Shown here piece after piece: positions 39,675 to 48,664 of a stretch of DNA of 64,000 bases (position 1 is the stretch's first letter; every line of letters starts with the position of its first letter). The stretch is from Actinomycetota bacterium. GTDB taxonomy: Bacteria; Actinomycetota; UBA4738; CADDZG01; WHSQ01. A model generated the notes under the pieces. It was not told the DNA's origin. It did not search any database and saw nothing but the letters and a program-made list of their open reading frames with translations. The stretch is from the NCBI GenBank assembly GCA_030448085.1, contig JAUJNU010000001.1:71592-135591 (forward strand), in the 5' to 3' direction. Made by a program: the position numbers and the translations under genes.

Positions 39675-41541
39675 GTGGGGAGATCTATCCGCTCGTCGCT
39701 CGCGCTGTCGCTCACCCTCGTCGGCTCGGCGCTTATCTTCCCTAACGCCCCGACGGTTGCGGCGCGGCTCCCCTCAAGTGCACGAGCACGGTCGTTGACG
39801 GGAAGCGTTCAGGGTCTGTAGCGGCCAAGTGCTCTCGAAGGACGGCGCGGTGCTGCTGGACACAGACGTGACGCTTCCCGCCTGGGGGAGGGGCCCCTTC
39901 CCGATCATCGTGATGCTGCACGGGCTCGGTGGCTGTAAGGCCTCCTACGAGGCCGGGACCGGCTTAGAGAACTGCAAGGGGGTCGCGGAGCCCGACATGC
40001 CCGTGCAAGGGAGCGGGGGGCAGATACTCACTACAACAACCTCTGGTTCGCCTCGAAAGGCTATGCGGTCATCAACTACACGGGCTCCGCGGTTTCTGGG
40101 GGAGCACCTGTAAGGACCCCTGCCGTTCTCTCGACAGACGACAGGCCCGAGCTTTACGAGTCAAGCCCGGCGTGCCGGCCCCAGTTGGTGAGCAAGGACC
40201 ACGAGGTGAAGGACACCCAGCACCTCGTGGGACGCTTGGTCGATCAGAGCCTCATCAGCGCGACGGGCGTGTCCTTCCGCGGCGCAAGGTGGGGGTAACA
40301 GGTGTTTCCTACGGCGGTGGGCACACCTGGCTGCTGACTCGCAGGAATGTGTGGCACTCGCCCAAAGGGAAGCGCATCGAGGTCGCCGCAGCGGCTCCCG
40401 TCATCGGATGGACGGACCTGCACGAGGCCCTCCTGCCGAACGGGGTCGTGCACCCGGGGGACAGGGCTCCGGAAAGCGTGGAAGAGCGGCTCTCGGAGCC
40501 GATGGGGGTGCTGAAATCGTCGTACGTCACACGCCTTCTACCTCCTCACTTGGCAGGCGGCGAGATATCAGCTGCCCGGTTACGTCGAAAGCTGGTACGA
40601 CACGGTCAGGCAACCCCTGCCTCGCAGCCTGAGGTGATCGACCATCTGCGGCAGAGCGTCCTGAGGAAGCGATCCGCGTATTACGTGAGGGGCACCTCCC
40701 ACGTCACCCCACGCTGGCCATCCAGGGTTTCACGGACGAGCTGTTCCCGGTCGTGCAGTCGCTCCAGATGTTCAACCGATTGAAGGCCGCGGACCGCTCC
40801 CACCTGATCAAGATGTACGCGGGGGACTGGGGGCATCCACAGGCGCAGAACAAGGAGTCCGAGACGAAGTACGTGAACGATGCGATCACGAGGTGGATGA
40901 ACCACTACCTCAAGGGATCCGGCACGCGGCCTCGGCGGATGTAGAGGCCCGGACCACTGTTTGCGACGAGGGGCTGGGCGATCTGTATCGCGCAACCTGG
41001 TGGAGGGGCCTCATCGGATCACGGATCACCACCCCGCTGCCGGCCCTCGACGGCGCCCTCGACACCGCGGTGGACGATCCTCATCGTGCCGAGATAGATC
41101 CCGTGAACGAGTCGGTGGAAGACACCTCTTCGTGCAGGGTGACCGACCCAGCCGTGGCGAGCGGAAACCTAGCGGCAACCAGCGAGGCTTTCTCAGGGCG
41201 ACGCTCATGGGTATCCCGAAGGTGTCTCTGACCGCCGTCCCATCCACGTCGAACATGTACGTCGCGGCCCGGTTGTGGGACGTCGCTCCCGGGGGAGCGG
41301 GCCAGACCCTCGTCGACCGCGGGTCGTCCCCTTGGGGGCCGCGGAGGTGCAGTCGGTCTCCTTCCGTCTCAACGGGAATGCGTACGAGTTGCCTGTGGGG
41401 AGCTCCTCAAGCTGGAGCTGACAGCGAACGAATCCCCTTCGCAATGCGGCCCCCGCCGGGCCCGGGACGGTCGAGATCTCCGGCGTGCAACTGACCGCGG
41501 GGCTGGCCGACCAGACGAAGAAGGTCTCCTCAGGCCCGTAG
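39675..41541 (+). CDS. Secreted CocE/X-prolyl dipeptidyl-peptidase (S15)-like hydrolase (many frameshifts)
   Basis: Signal peptide RSIRSSLALSLTLVGSALIF. Pieces then read DGAVLLDTDVTLPAWGRGPF, IIVMLHGLGGCKASYE, FASKGYAVINYTG, SKDHEVKDTQHLVGRLVDQS, the nucleophile motif VGVTGVSYGGGHTW, RIEVAAAAPVIGWTDL, KMYAGDWGHPQ with the catalytic His, and a C-terminal beta-sandwich (IPKVSLTAVPSTSNMYVAAR; NAYELPVGSSLKLELTANES). TAG at 41539-41541. RBS AGGAAGGA precedes GTG 39675. Probably an exported acyl esterase or peptidase. Confidence 0.7.
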
Positions 41542-41551
41542 GCTTGGACCT

Positions 41552-41969
41552 ATGGCAGCCACGGGTCTCATCGCCGCGCTCGTAGCGGTCCTCAGCTGGG
41601 GTTCGTCGAGGGCCTGGGGCGCTTCTACTCGTCCCGGGAGACCTGGTGGAAGTTCCGTAGGAGCAGGGGCGCGAAAGCCGCTCCGCAGGACACGAGAGCG
41701 ATTCGAGGAGGCCGCGGAGAACCGGGGGCCGCGCAAGCTCGCGCTCGTCCTCGTCGTCGTGCTCGAGCCTGGGTGGCCGCCGCCAGCCTGCTGGACAAGC
41801 GGTGGTACGAGGTGGTGGCAGACGTAGCCCCTCGGTGATAGTCATCCTGGGGCTCCTTCGGGTGCCACCGGCTCTGAAGGGTGTAGCGGCCCGTATGAAG
41901 GAGTACGAGAGGCAGGCGGGGGACGACCCCGATGCCGACTGGAACGAGGGAGACGGGGACCCGAGGTGA
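41552..41969 (+). CDS. Small membrane protein (frame broken)
   Basis: Starts [16 protein letters not shown], then in other frames [30 protein letters not shown], and [20 protein letters not shown] with a charged tail [18 protein letters not shown] and TGA at 41967-41969. Three hydrophobic stretches. TAGGCT ends 7 bases before the ATG; the box itself starts in the stop codon of the preceding gene. Not recognised. Confidence 0.5.
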
Positions 41970-41976
41970 TGGCCCT

Positions 41977-42621
41977 ATGAGCGGCGGCATGGCCGACAAG
42001 CGCCTCACCTGGTGTCCGGTGCGACGGTCGGGGCCGAGTACTGGTGGACCTCGTCCCCGAGCTCGCCGCGGCCGGCGTGGACCCCATCCAGCTGCGCGAG
42101 AAGGAGATGGAGGCCCTCGACCTGATGAGGGTGGCGGAGCCGCTGGCGGCCGCGTGCCGGGAGAGACGGGGGTCCCCTTCATCCTCAACGACCGGCCCGA
42201 TGTCGCTCTGGCTCTGGCTGCGGACGGGGTTCACCTCGGGCAGAGGGACGTTCCGGTGGCCCTGGCCCGAAGGATCCTCGGGACCGCCATCGTCGGGGTC
42301 TCGACCACACCCGCGCCGAGATCGATCGGGTCCTGGGCTCTGATGAGCTAGTCGGTGCTTCGCCGTCGGCCCGGTGCGCGACGCCGACCAAGCCCGGCCG
42401 CCCGGCGGTCGGGCTGGAGCTCGTCGGGTACGCAGCAGAGACCGACGACGGGAAGATCCCTGGTTCGCCATCGGAGGTCTCGACCGGACGAACCTGGGGC
42501 CCGCTCTCGAGGCAGGCGCCCGCCGCATCGTCGTCGTCCGGGCCATAACCGAGGCGGCGGACCCACCGAACGCGGCTGCGGAGCTGCGGAGCATGCTCGA
42601 CCAGCACCCCTTCCCGGGTAA
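41977..42621 (+). CDS. thiE: Thiamine-phosphate synthase (at least four frameshifts)
   Basis: Couples the thiazole and pyrimidine phosphates. In order: [136 protein letters not shown] and [19 protein letters not shown], the AADGVHLGQ loop and the GG phosphate motif are all present. TAA at 42619-42621 needs one more shift. It is 18 kb from thiOSG. Confidence 0.82.
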
Positions 42622-42634
42622 TAGTCTCCTTCCC

Positions 42635-43690
42635 ATGCCGAAGCCGAAGCTCGAATGGTTGCTTGTATTCGTACCGATCGTGATCGTCCTGGAGCTCACC
42701 CACGCTGAGCCCACCCTGATCTTGCCCTCTCGGCGGTAGCCATCCTTCCGCTGGCCGGACAGATCGGTCACGCGACGGAGGACCTCGCCATCCGTTCCGG
42801 CCCCCAGGTTGGCGGGTTGCTGAATGCGACGTTGGAAACGTCACCGAGATGATCCTCGCCTTCTTCCTGATCCTGAAGGGGGAGCTCGAGGTCGTTAAGG
42901 CATCCATCACCGGCTCCATCATCGGAAACGTCCTCTTGGTGCTCGGCCTTGCGTTCCTCGTCGGTGGGTGGACCCGCTCCGAGCAGAGCTTCAACAGGAC
43001 CTCGGCCTGCACTCGTCCTCGCTGGTGATCGCCGTCGTCGGTCTTCTGATGCCGGCCTTGTTCAGCTTCAGCCCCGAGGCCACCGGATTCCGGACCGAGG
43101 CGGTCTCCGTCGGGGTGTCTGCCGTTCTCCTCGGGACCTACGCCTTGAGCCTCGTGTTCACGTTCAAGACCCACAAGTCGCTGTTCGGTGCCTCGCACGC
43201 CGAGACGGAGAAGCCGAAGTGGTCGACGGGACGGGCCGTCGGACAGTTGGTGGGCGCCACGGTCCTCGTCGCCCTCATGAGTGAGTTCCTCGTCGGCGCG
43301 TTGGAGCCGACCGTCGAGAAACTCGGCCTCTCGAGGTTGTTCGTCGGACTGATCGTCGTCCCGATCGTCGGGAACGCGGCCGAACATTCCTCGGCGATCT
43401 TCCTTGCCGCACGCAACAAGATGGACGTGGCGATCGAGATCGCGATCGGGTCCTCGACGCAGATAGCGCTGTTCGTGGCCCTGATGCTCGTCTTCGTCTC
43501 GCTCGCGGTTGGAAAGCCGATGGACCTGATCTTCAGCTCGTTCGAGATCGCCGCGGTGGCGGTCTCCTCCGCGATCCTCGGGTTCATCGCTCTCGACGGC
43601 CGCTCGAACTGGATCGAGGGGGCGCAGCTGCTGGCGGCCTACGTGATCATGGCCATCTCCTTCTTCTTCCCTGTAGAGCCGCACCACTAG
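42635..43690 (+). CDS. Ca2+/H+ antiporter, CaCA family (three frameshifts)
   Basis: About 350 residues and eleven hydrophobic segments after correction. Both alpha repeats are visible: [20 protein letters not shown] with [20 protein letters not shown], and [20 protein letters not shown]. The start is [20 protein letters not shown]; loss of one T near 42721 and single-base changes near 42838 and 43000 break the frame. The last 700 bases are clean. It exports calcium in exchange for protons. Confidence 0.85.
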
Positions 43691-43720
43691 ACAAAAGAAA
43701 CTCAAGAGGAGGCTGCACCG

Positions 43721-44569
43721 ATGCCCCGAGCTATCGACTTCCACACCCATGCCTCGACGACCGAGTGGCTGAAAAGGCTCGATCGGGCCGATGCTCGAGG
43801 TCACCGCCAAGTACTTCAGGAGGAGGTGCGGGTGCGGACCGTCGAGGACATGGCGCCGAGTACAAGGAGTGGGACCTCTTGGGGGTGCTGCTCGGCTGGG
43901 ACGCCGAGACCGCCACGGGCCTCCCGCCGCTCACGAACGACATGGTGCACGAGATCTGCACCGCCTTCCCCGAGCAGTTCGTTGGCTTCGCAGGCGTCGA
44001 CCCCCACAAGCCCGGCGCGGTGGAGGAGCTGGACCGGGCGGTGACCGAGCTGGGGATGAAGGGTCTCAAGCTCCATCCTCAGGTGCAGGCGTTCTGCGAA
44101 CGACCCGAAGTTCACGCCGCTGTGGGAGAAGTGCGAGGAGCACTCGCTACCGATCGTCGTCCACGTGGGCCAAACGGGGCTGGGCGCCGGGGTGCCGGGC
44201 GGCTCCGGCGCATCGCGTTCGACTACGGCCGGCCCATGCTCATGGACATGGTCGCGGCCAGGCACCCTGGGGCTGACCGTCGTCATGGCCCATTTCGGGT
44301 ACCCGTGGCACCTCGAGGTCCTCGCCAGCGCGATGCACAAGACGAACGTCTGGGTGGACCTTTCCGGGTGGCGACCGAAGTACATACCGGAAGAGGTGAA
44401 GCGGGATTGCCGCGGCCGCCTGAACGACAGGTTCGTGTGGGGGAGCGACTATCCGATGCTCGATCCGGGCCGCATCCTGGACGAGATCGGCGACCTCGGG
44501 CTCGATCCCGAGAAGGAGCAGAACGTCCTCAAGAACAACGCCGCGAGGCTGCTGGGGATCTCGGTCTAG
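43721..44569 (+). CDS. Amidohydrolase-2 / ACMSD-type metal-dependent hydrolase (compensating frameshifts)
   Basis: The N-terminal metal motif is IDFHTHAS. Parts in other frames read EEVRVRTVEDMA and AEYKEWDLLGVLLGWDAETA, then TGLPPLTNDMVHEIC, FPEQFVGFAGVDPHKPGAVE, MKGLKLHPQVQAF, LPIVVHVGQTGLGAGVPGG, VVMAHFGYPWHLEVLA and VWGSDYPMLDPGRILDEIGD. The last frame ends NNAARLLGISV. Members are amidohydrolases or decarboxylases acting on ring-cleavage products. Strong RBS AGAGGAGG. It converges on the sulfatase gene. Confidence 0.8.
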
Positions 44570-44581
44570 AGGCCCAGTAGT

Positions 44582-46030
44582 TCAAGGGCAGGCGGGGCCG
44601 GCGCACCTGCGATCTGCCTCCAGTTGCACGTGCAGCGCCTCCAGCTCCTCCGCCGGAGGGTCGTTGCCCGTGTCGTCGTCACCGAGCAGGTTGAGGAGCT
44701 GGAAGGGGTCCTCCTTCAGGTCGTAGTACTCGCGGAAGACGATCTCGCCGCCCTCCCCGTAGTACTCGACGTACTGCATCTTGTTGTCCCGCAGCGAGGC
44801 CCACGGCGGGAGATCCGTGGTGAACGCCTCGACATTGACGAAGCTCTCGGTCAGCATCCGGTCTCGCGTCCAGGACTGGTCCACGAGCGAGCGGCCGTCG
44901 AGCGCGGGAGTGGTGCCCGCGATTCCCGCCGCCTCGAGGATCGTGGTCGGAAGATCGATGTTGGCCGTCAGCCTTCGGTCGGTCCGTCCCCCCTCGACGA
45001 GAGCCGGCCACGACATGTAGAGGGGCACCTTGATCGAGGGCGTGTAGGGAACGAACTTCGAGACCTTGTTGTGATCGCCCCAGAGGTAGCCGTTGTCCGA
45101 CATGTAGAAGACGAGGGTGTTCTCCTCCTCGCCCAGCCGGCGCAGCTTCGCCCGCAGGCGCTGGTTCATGTCATCTACCGAGACCAGGGTGCGGAGCTGA
45201 TTCTTCCTCAGCCTGCGGCCCTTCTTCGGCTTAGCGTCCTGGATGTACTGGGGTTTGTCGGAGAAGCCGCCCGGGTCGACGTTGGGGTTCCCCTCGTAGA
45301 GGGAGGGCCTGCCGGTCCACGGCGTCACCGGCGCGTCCTGATACTTCGGCTCGGCGGTGAAGCCGGAGTGCGGGGCGGAAGGGGTGACGTAAGCGAACCA
45401 AGGTTGGTCGTCCCGGCGCTCCGTGTTCTTCATGAACTCGAGCGTCCGGTCTCCGATGTAGGTCGTGCTGTACTCGGCGATCCTTCGCACCTTGCCGTTC
45501 ACGTTCCAGTTCCGGTTGTAGTAGGCGCCCGGCACGTTGAAGATCGCCCACTCGTCGAAGTGCCTGGGTTTGTCCTCGATGGGCATCGAATTGAAGTACT
45601 TGCCGAAGATGCCCGTGCGGTAGCCGGCGTTCCTGAGCGCTCTCGTGATCGTGAGCGTGGAGTCGAGCTTCGGCGCGTCGGCGTTGTTGAGGACTCCATG
45701 GTTGTGCGCGTAGCGACCCGTGAGGATGCTGGCGCGCGAGGGGCAGCAGGTGGGCGTGGTGGCGAAGGCGTGGGGGAACTTGACGCCCTCCTGCCCGAAC
45801 CACCTCTTGGTCCTCGGCATCGCCGACATCGTCTTCAAGGGCTGGTCGTCGGACAGGATTAAGAGCACGTTGGGCCGCTTGCCGAACGCCTCTGCCGCAG
45901 CCGGGTCACCCGTCTCCCCGCCGGGGGGCTCGGCTTCGGAGGTGTTGCCCATGGGGTCCCAGATGAAGACGCCCACGGCGATCGCCACGATGAGGGCTAT
46001 CGAGATGATGGTTTTGCCGATGAGACTCAT
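44582..46030 (-). CDS. Secreted or membrane-anchored arylsulfatase
   Basis: 482 residues, intact. N-terminal hydrophobic anchor TIISIALIVAIAVGVFIW. Metal ligands in NVLLILSDDQPLK, the formylglycine motif CCPSRASILTGRY near residue 95 (first Cys modified), GYRTGIFGKYFNS, PHSGFTAEPKYQDAP, and MSDNGYLWGDHNKVSK. It cleaves a sulfate ester outside the membrane. A formylglycine-generating enzyme is needed and not present in this window. Confidence 0.9.
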   Translation of the reverse strand: MSLIGKTIISIALIVAIAVGVFIWDPMGNTSEAEPPGGETGDPAAAEAFGKRPNVLLILSDDQPLKTMSAMPRTKRWFGQEGVKFPHAFATTPTCCPSRASILTGRYAHNHGVLNNADAPKLDSTLTITRALRNAGYRTGIFGKYFNSMPIEDKPRHFDEWAIFNVPGAYYNRNWNVNGKVRRIAEYSTTYIGDRTLEFMKNTERRDDQPWFAYVTPSAPHSGFTAEPKYQDAPVTPWTGRPSLYEGNPNVDPGGFSDKPQYIQDAKPKKGRRLRKNQLRTLVSVDDMNQRLRAKLRRLGEEENTLVFYMSDNGYLWGDHNKVSKFVPYTPSIKVPLYMSWPALVEGGRTDRRLTANIDLPTTILEAAGIAGTTPALDGRSLVDQSWTRDRMLTESFVNVEAFTTDLPPWASLRDNKMQYVEYYGEGGEIVFREYYDLKEDPFQLLNLLGDDDTGNDPPAEELEALHVQLEADRRCAGPACP

Positions 46031-46122
46031 GCCGGGGACCGTTCCTCGCTCGGGGACGTGTCCACCCTAAACGTCAGGCCAGGCAGGAACAGGCATCGGC
46101 CCTCCAGCGTTAGCATCGATGT

Positions 46123-46440
46123 ATGCCTACTCAGCAAGAGATCAAGGACGAAGTCATCACCGCTCTCGGCACCGTCAACGACCCGGAGCTGGGGATCGAC
46201 ATCTGGAACCTGGGCCTCGTCTACGAGGTGGACGTCAACGAGTCCAACGACGTCAAGGTCGACTTCACGCTCACGACGATGGGATGCCCGATCGGCCCCA
46301 TGATCGACGAGGAGATCAAGGCCGCCACCGCCTATATCGAGGGCATCGGCGAGGTTTCGACCGAGCTCGTGATGTACCCGCCGTGGACGCCGGAGAAGAT
46401 GAGCCCCCTGGCTCGCTCCGCCCTCGGCTTCGTCGGCTAG
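46123..46440 (+). CDS. DUF59 / MIP18 family Fe-S assembly factor (SufT- or PaaD-like)
   Basis: 105 residues, intact: VITALGTVNDPELGIDIWNL, GLVYEVDVNE, FTLTTMGCPIGPMID with the conserved Cys, and VMYPPWTPEKMSPLAR. Such proteins help mature Fe-S enzymes. It is not beside other suf genes here. TAGCAT ends 6 bases before the ATG, suggesting leaderless expression. Confidence 0.85.
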   Translation: MPTQQEIKDEVITALGTVNDPELGIDIWNLGLVYEVDVNESNDVKVDFTLTTMGCPIGPMIDEEIKAATAYIEGIGEVSTELVMYPPWTPEKMSPLARSALGFVG

Positions 46441-46479
46441 CCGGCTTCACGGGGTGTCGGTATCTCCACCCAGACCCTT

Positions 46480-46893
46480 CTACTCTCCGTAGAGGACGTA
46501 GACGCTCTGGGTTCTTGAGTGATCGTGATGAGGTAACCAAGCCCGAAATCTGTACGGAGTGTCTTGGTCGGCATGCTTTCGATAAGTCTGCCAAACGTAC
46601 CTGTATCGTCCCTCGACCAATCGAACTCGGGCGACCGTTTTCCACGGTTGACGCCCCAGCCGCCGCTGAATCTTTATCTGTCCTTCGTGAGCGGGGCGGG
46701 CTCGACCCCTCACCGTGATCCGTTGTCCGTATATGTACGACGGAGCTTCGCCTCGTTTCGCGCACTCGGAGCCGGCGTAGTACGGGATGCAGATGGAGAG
46801 CCGCACGTCTCGATGCGCGACGCCCGGGGATGGAAGCATCGCGGGCGCGGCGGCTAAGAACCCGAGCAGGACGTTTCGAACTTTCTTGGTCAT
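46480..46893 (-). CDS. Small secreted protein of unknown function
   Basis: 137 residues from the ATG at 46893, which has AGAAGG upstream. Signal peptide KVRNVLLGFLAAAPAMLP, two Cys (LSICIPYYAGSECAKRGE) that may form a disulfide, then a beta-rich region (RITVRGRARPAHEGQIKIQR; GRYRYVWQTYRKHADQDTPY), similar to small secreted Ig-like domains. Not recognised. It converges on the DUF59 gene. Confidence 0.6.
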   Translation of the reverse strand: MTKKVRNVLLGFLAAAPAMLPSPGVAHRDVRLSICIPYYAGSECAKRGEAPSYIYGQRITVRGRARPAHEGQIKIQRRLGRQPWKTVARVRLVEGRYRYVWQTYRKHADQDTPYRFRAWLPHHDHSRTQSVYVLYGE

Positions 46894-47019
46894 CGTGACC
46901 CTTCTGCCCTGGCGCTGCCGCATATATTCATCCTCCCCTTTTTCAACGGAATGACCAGTTCATCGCTGGGAAGACGCAGAAGCTCCCACTACAGTTGCAC
47001 CCTGCTTCCTTGAATCTTT

Positions 47020-47039
47020 TCTTGACGGATGTGGCGCGC
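47020..47039 (+). repeat. 20-bp direct repeat, upstream copy
   Basis: TCTTGACGGATGTGGCGCGC, identical to 47622-47641. This copy has a TTGACG but no good -10 box or SOS box after it. Confidence 0.85.
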
Positions 47040-47086
47040 CCGATCCGCCCCTCTTCCATAGGCATCATCCTGGGTGGTGCTTGCGC

Positions 47087-47473
47087 TCACCTTCGATCTC
47101 TTGGTCGGGCGGGCCTCCGAGGGGCGAGGAGCCAAAAAGTCAGTCCCACCCCGGCACTTCCGAGAGCATCAAGCAACCAGGGCAGGTGTGGGTAGCGCTT
47201 CCACGGAGACGCGACGCAGCTTCGAAACGCAGGGGCTAGCGCGAAGCGGTTCCCCGGCACCCGTACGAAGCGGTCCTCGCTCGACATCGAGGCAGCGCAC
47301 TCCACAGCCGCCTGCTCACGTGGGCCGGGCCCGTCCCGCGTTTGTCCGACGAAGAGGAAGATGCTGACGAGCAAGAGGAAGGAAGCACAAACCAGGGCGG
47401 GGCCAACGACCCATGACCCTCCGAAGGTCTGATCGGAGGGCTGCTCTCCTGTCAGGCTGAGGTCTTGCGGCAC
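47087..47473 (-). CDS. Possible two-helix membrane protein
   Basis: 128 codons from a GTG. Two hydrophobic stretches, VVGPALVCASFLLLVSIFLF and LPWLLDALGSAGVGLTFWLL, with a Cys-containing polar segment between (VECAASMSSEDRFVRVPGN; FRSCVASPWKRY). No homologue recognised, and no clear ribosome binding site. It may be genuine but could be chance in a high-GC sequence. Confidence 0.4.
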   Translation of the reverse strand: MPQDLSLTGEQPSDQTFGGSWVVGPALVCASFLLLVSIFLFVGQTRDGPGPREQAAVECAASMSSEDRFVRVPGNRFALAPAFRSCVASPWKRYPHLPWLLDALGSAGVGLTFWLLAPRRPARPRDRR

Positions 47474-47621
47474 CGACGCTCCCTCCTCAACACAGGCGAT
47501 ACGAGAAGGGTCCGACGATCAAGAACCGCAGGCTCAAAGGAGAAGGTACCCACGAGGCGCGGAGAGATCGTCAAGAGGAAGAGAAGGTTCTGTGGAGGTG
47601 GCGGCTCGAAACCCAGATTGC

Positions 47622-47641
47622 TCTTGACGGATGTGGCGCGC
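47622..47641 (+). repeat. 20-bp direct repeat, downstream copy with the SOS promoter -35
   Basis: Identical to 47020-47039. It contains the TTGACG used as the -35 element of the SOS promoter. Confidence 0.85.
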
Positions 47642-47668
47642 GTCCTCTATTATCGAACACATGTTCGA
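47624..47668 (+). promoter_or_regulatory. LexA-controlled (SOS) promoter
   Basis: TTGACG (47624-47629) and TATTAT (47648-47653) are 18 bases apart, a good sigma-70-type promoter. TCGAACACATGTTCGA (47653-47668) overlaps the end of the -10 and matches the actinobacterial LexA box, TCGAAC-N4-GTTCGA, at every defined position. LexA bound there would block transcription until DNA damage. Downstream on the same strand are DUF6504, a thioesterase and dnaE2. Confidence 0.85.
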
Positions 47669-47760
47669 CTCTGGTAGATCGAGACTGGTGAACGGCTCTC
47701 CCCGGACCGTGCCAGCGAGGGTTCCCCGGCCCTCGTCGATCCCAGGCTCGGACTCTCAAT

Positions 47761-47816
47761 AAGGGGCCTGAAGGGCCGGTCTACCGCTTCGGCGGAGCCG
47801 GTCCTCGGGCCCCCTT
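47761..47816 (+). other. Long stem-loop with TTCG tetraloop in the SOS leader
   Basis: CCGC-TTCG-GCGG (47784-47795) is the apex. It is extended by AGGGCCGG (47772-47779) with CCGGTCCT (47798-47805) and by AAGGGGCC (47761-47768) with GGCCCCCTT (47808-47816). The whole stem is about 20 pairs with small internal loops. It lies about 90 bases into the predicted SOS transcript and about 50 before the DUF6504 start. No T-run follows, so it could be an attenuator, a processing site or an inefficient terminator. Confidence 0.7.
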
Positions 47817-47868
47817 ATGCCTCTCGGTAGATCCGATGGGCCGGTTGTGCTGGCAGGCCGAGACGAGG

Positions 47869-48186
47869 GTGACGAAGCGCTACGACGAGCCGATCGAGGT
47901 GACCCCCGACCCCCTCGAGGCCGACGCGCCGGTAGGTTTCTCGTGGCGAGGACGGTCCTACCAGATCGATGCTCGCCTGGATTCTTGGCGCGAGGCGGGG
48001 GAGTGGTGGGACGCCCGCTCGGCCCGGGACCGCGAGTACCACAGGGTCCTCGCCCGCCCCGCAGGGACACTCTCGAGCGGCGAGGTCGACTCCGACGGCT
48101 TCCTCAAGGGCCCTCCCGGCGCGGTCTACGACGTCTACCGGGACATGGCTGCCAACCGCTGGCGCATCGCCCGGATATGGGACTGA
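47869..48186 (+). CDS. DUF6504 family protein
   Basis: 105 residues from GTG 47869: VTKRYDEPIEVTPDPLEA, VGFSWRGRSYQIDARLDSWR, EAGEWWDARSARDREYHRV and YDVYRDMAANRWRIARIWD. The family is small and cytoplasmic; I recall it lying beside imuB/dnaE2 genes in actinobacteria, which fits its place here directly after a LexA box. ATG at 47836 would add 11 residues that do not look conserved. Function unknown; a helper role in mutagenic repair is an inference. Confidence 0.75.
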   Translation: MTKRYDEPIEVTPDPLEADAPVGFSWRGRSYQIDARLDSWREAGEWWDARSARDREYHRVLARPAGTLSSGEVDSDGFLKGPPGAVYDVYRDMAANRWRIARIWD

Positions 48187-48213
48187 GGATGGGGCGCGGA
48201 TATCGTCCGAGCC

Positions 48214-48636
48214 ATGGAACCCGACTCCCGCTGGGCCGCGATCGTGGCGGGGAGAGTCACGATCCCCGCGAACGACGAGCTCGGCTTCCGGATCGAGGCC
48301 TCGCCGGACCCGACCGAGGAGATAACCCTCGGCTGGACGGTCCCGGGCGAGCTCTGCAACTCGGCGGGGAACCTCCAGGGTGGGGTGATTGCCGCGTTCG
48401 CGGACGCTCTTCTCGGTGGAGCCGCGTCGGCGCACCTTCCCGACACCGAATATCCCGCCCTCGCCGAGATGAAGATCTCGATCCTGCGCCCTGCGGTCGC
48501 GGGTATGGAGCTCACCGGCAAGGGCCGTGTCCTGAAGCGGGGCCGGCGGGTCCTGTTCGTCGAGGCGGATGTCTTGGGCCCGGACGGCAAGCTGCTGGCC
48601 AAGGCAAGCGGGACGGAGATCCCAGCCGCTTTGTAG
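48214..48636 (+). CDS. Hotdog-fold thioesterase (PaaI-like)
   Basis: 140 residues, intact: ELCNSAGNLQGGVIAAFADA (helix with the catalytic region), YPALAEMKISILRPAVAGME and GKGRVLKRGRRVLFVEADVL. The fold hydrolyses acyl-CoA thioesters. It sits 27 bases after DUF6504 and 28 before dnaE2, so it probably belongs to the SOS transcript, an unusual partner. Confidence 0.82.
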   Translation: MEPDSRWAAIVAGRVTIPANDELGFRIEASPDPTEEITLGWTVPGELCNSAGNLQGGVIAAFADALLGGAASAHLPDTEYPALAEMKISILRPAVAGMELTGKGRVLKRGRRVLFVEADVLGPDGKLLAKASGTEIPAAL

Positions 48637-48664
48637 GAGTGACCGGGCGAACCGGGGCACGCCT

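Larger units (their letters stand above)
46894..47652. other. Gene-poor region between the secreted protein and the SOS promoter
   Basis: About 760 bases with no confident gene. It holds a possible reverse-strand membrane protein (47087-47473) and two identical 20-base sequences 602 bases apart. No RNA gene or mobile-element protein is visible. The region looks inserted between the two 20-base copies. Confidence 0.5.

Noticed and set aside
42185..43810. Long reverse-strand open frame of 541 codons, and similar ones at 1172-2326, 19692-20942, 34870-36048 and 50486-51802 (reverse) and 44624-45862 (forward)
   Set aside because: These lie opposite recognised genes, have composition typical of antisense high-GC frames and show no family motif.
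47661..47762. 33-codon frame starting with ATG inside the LexA box
   Set aside because: The ATG lies at the expected transcript start, there is no ribosome binding site, and the peptide is low-complexity. A leader peptide is possible but not supported.
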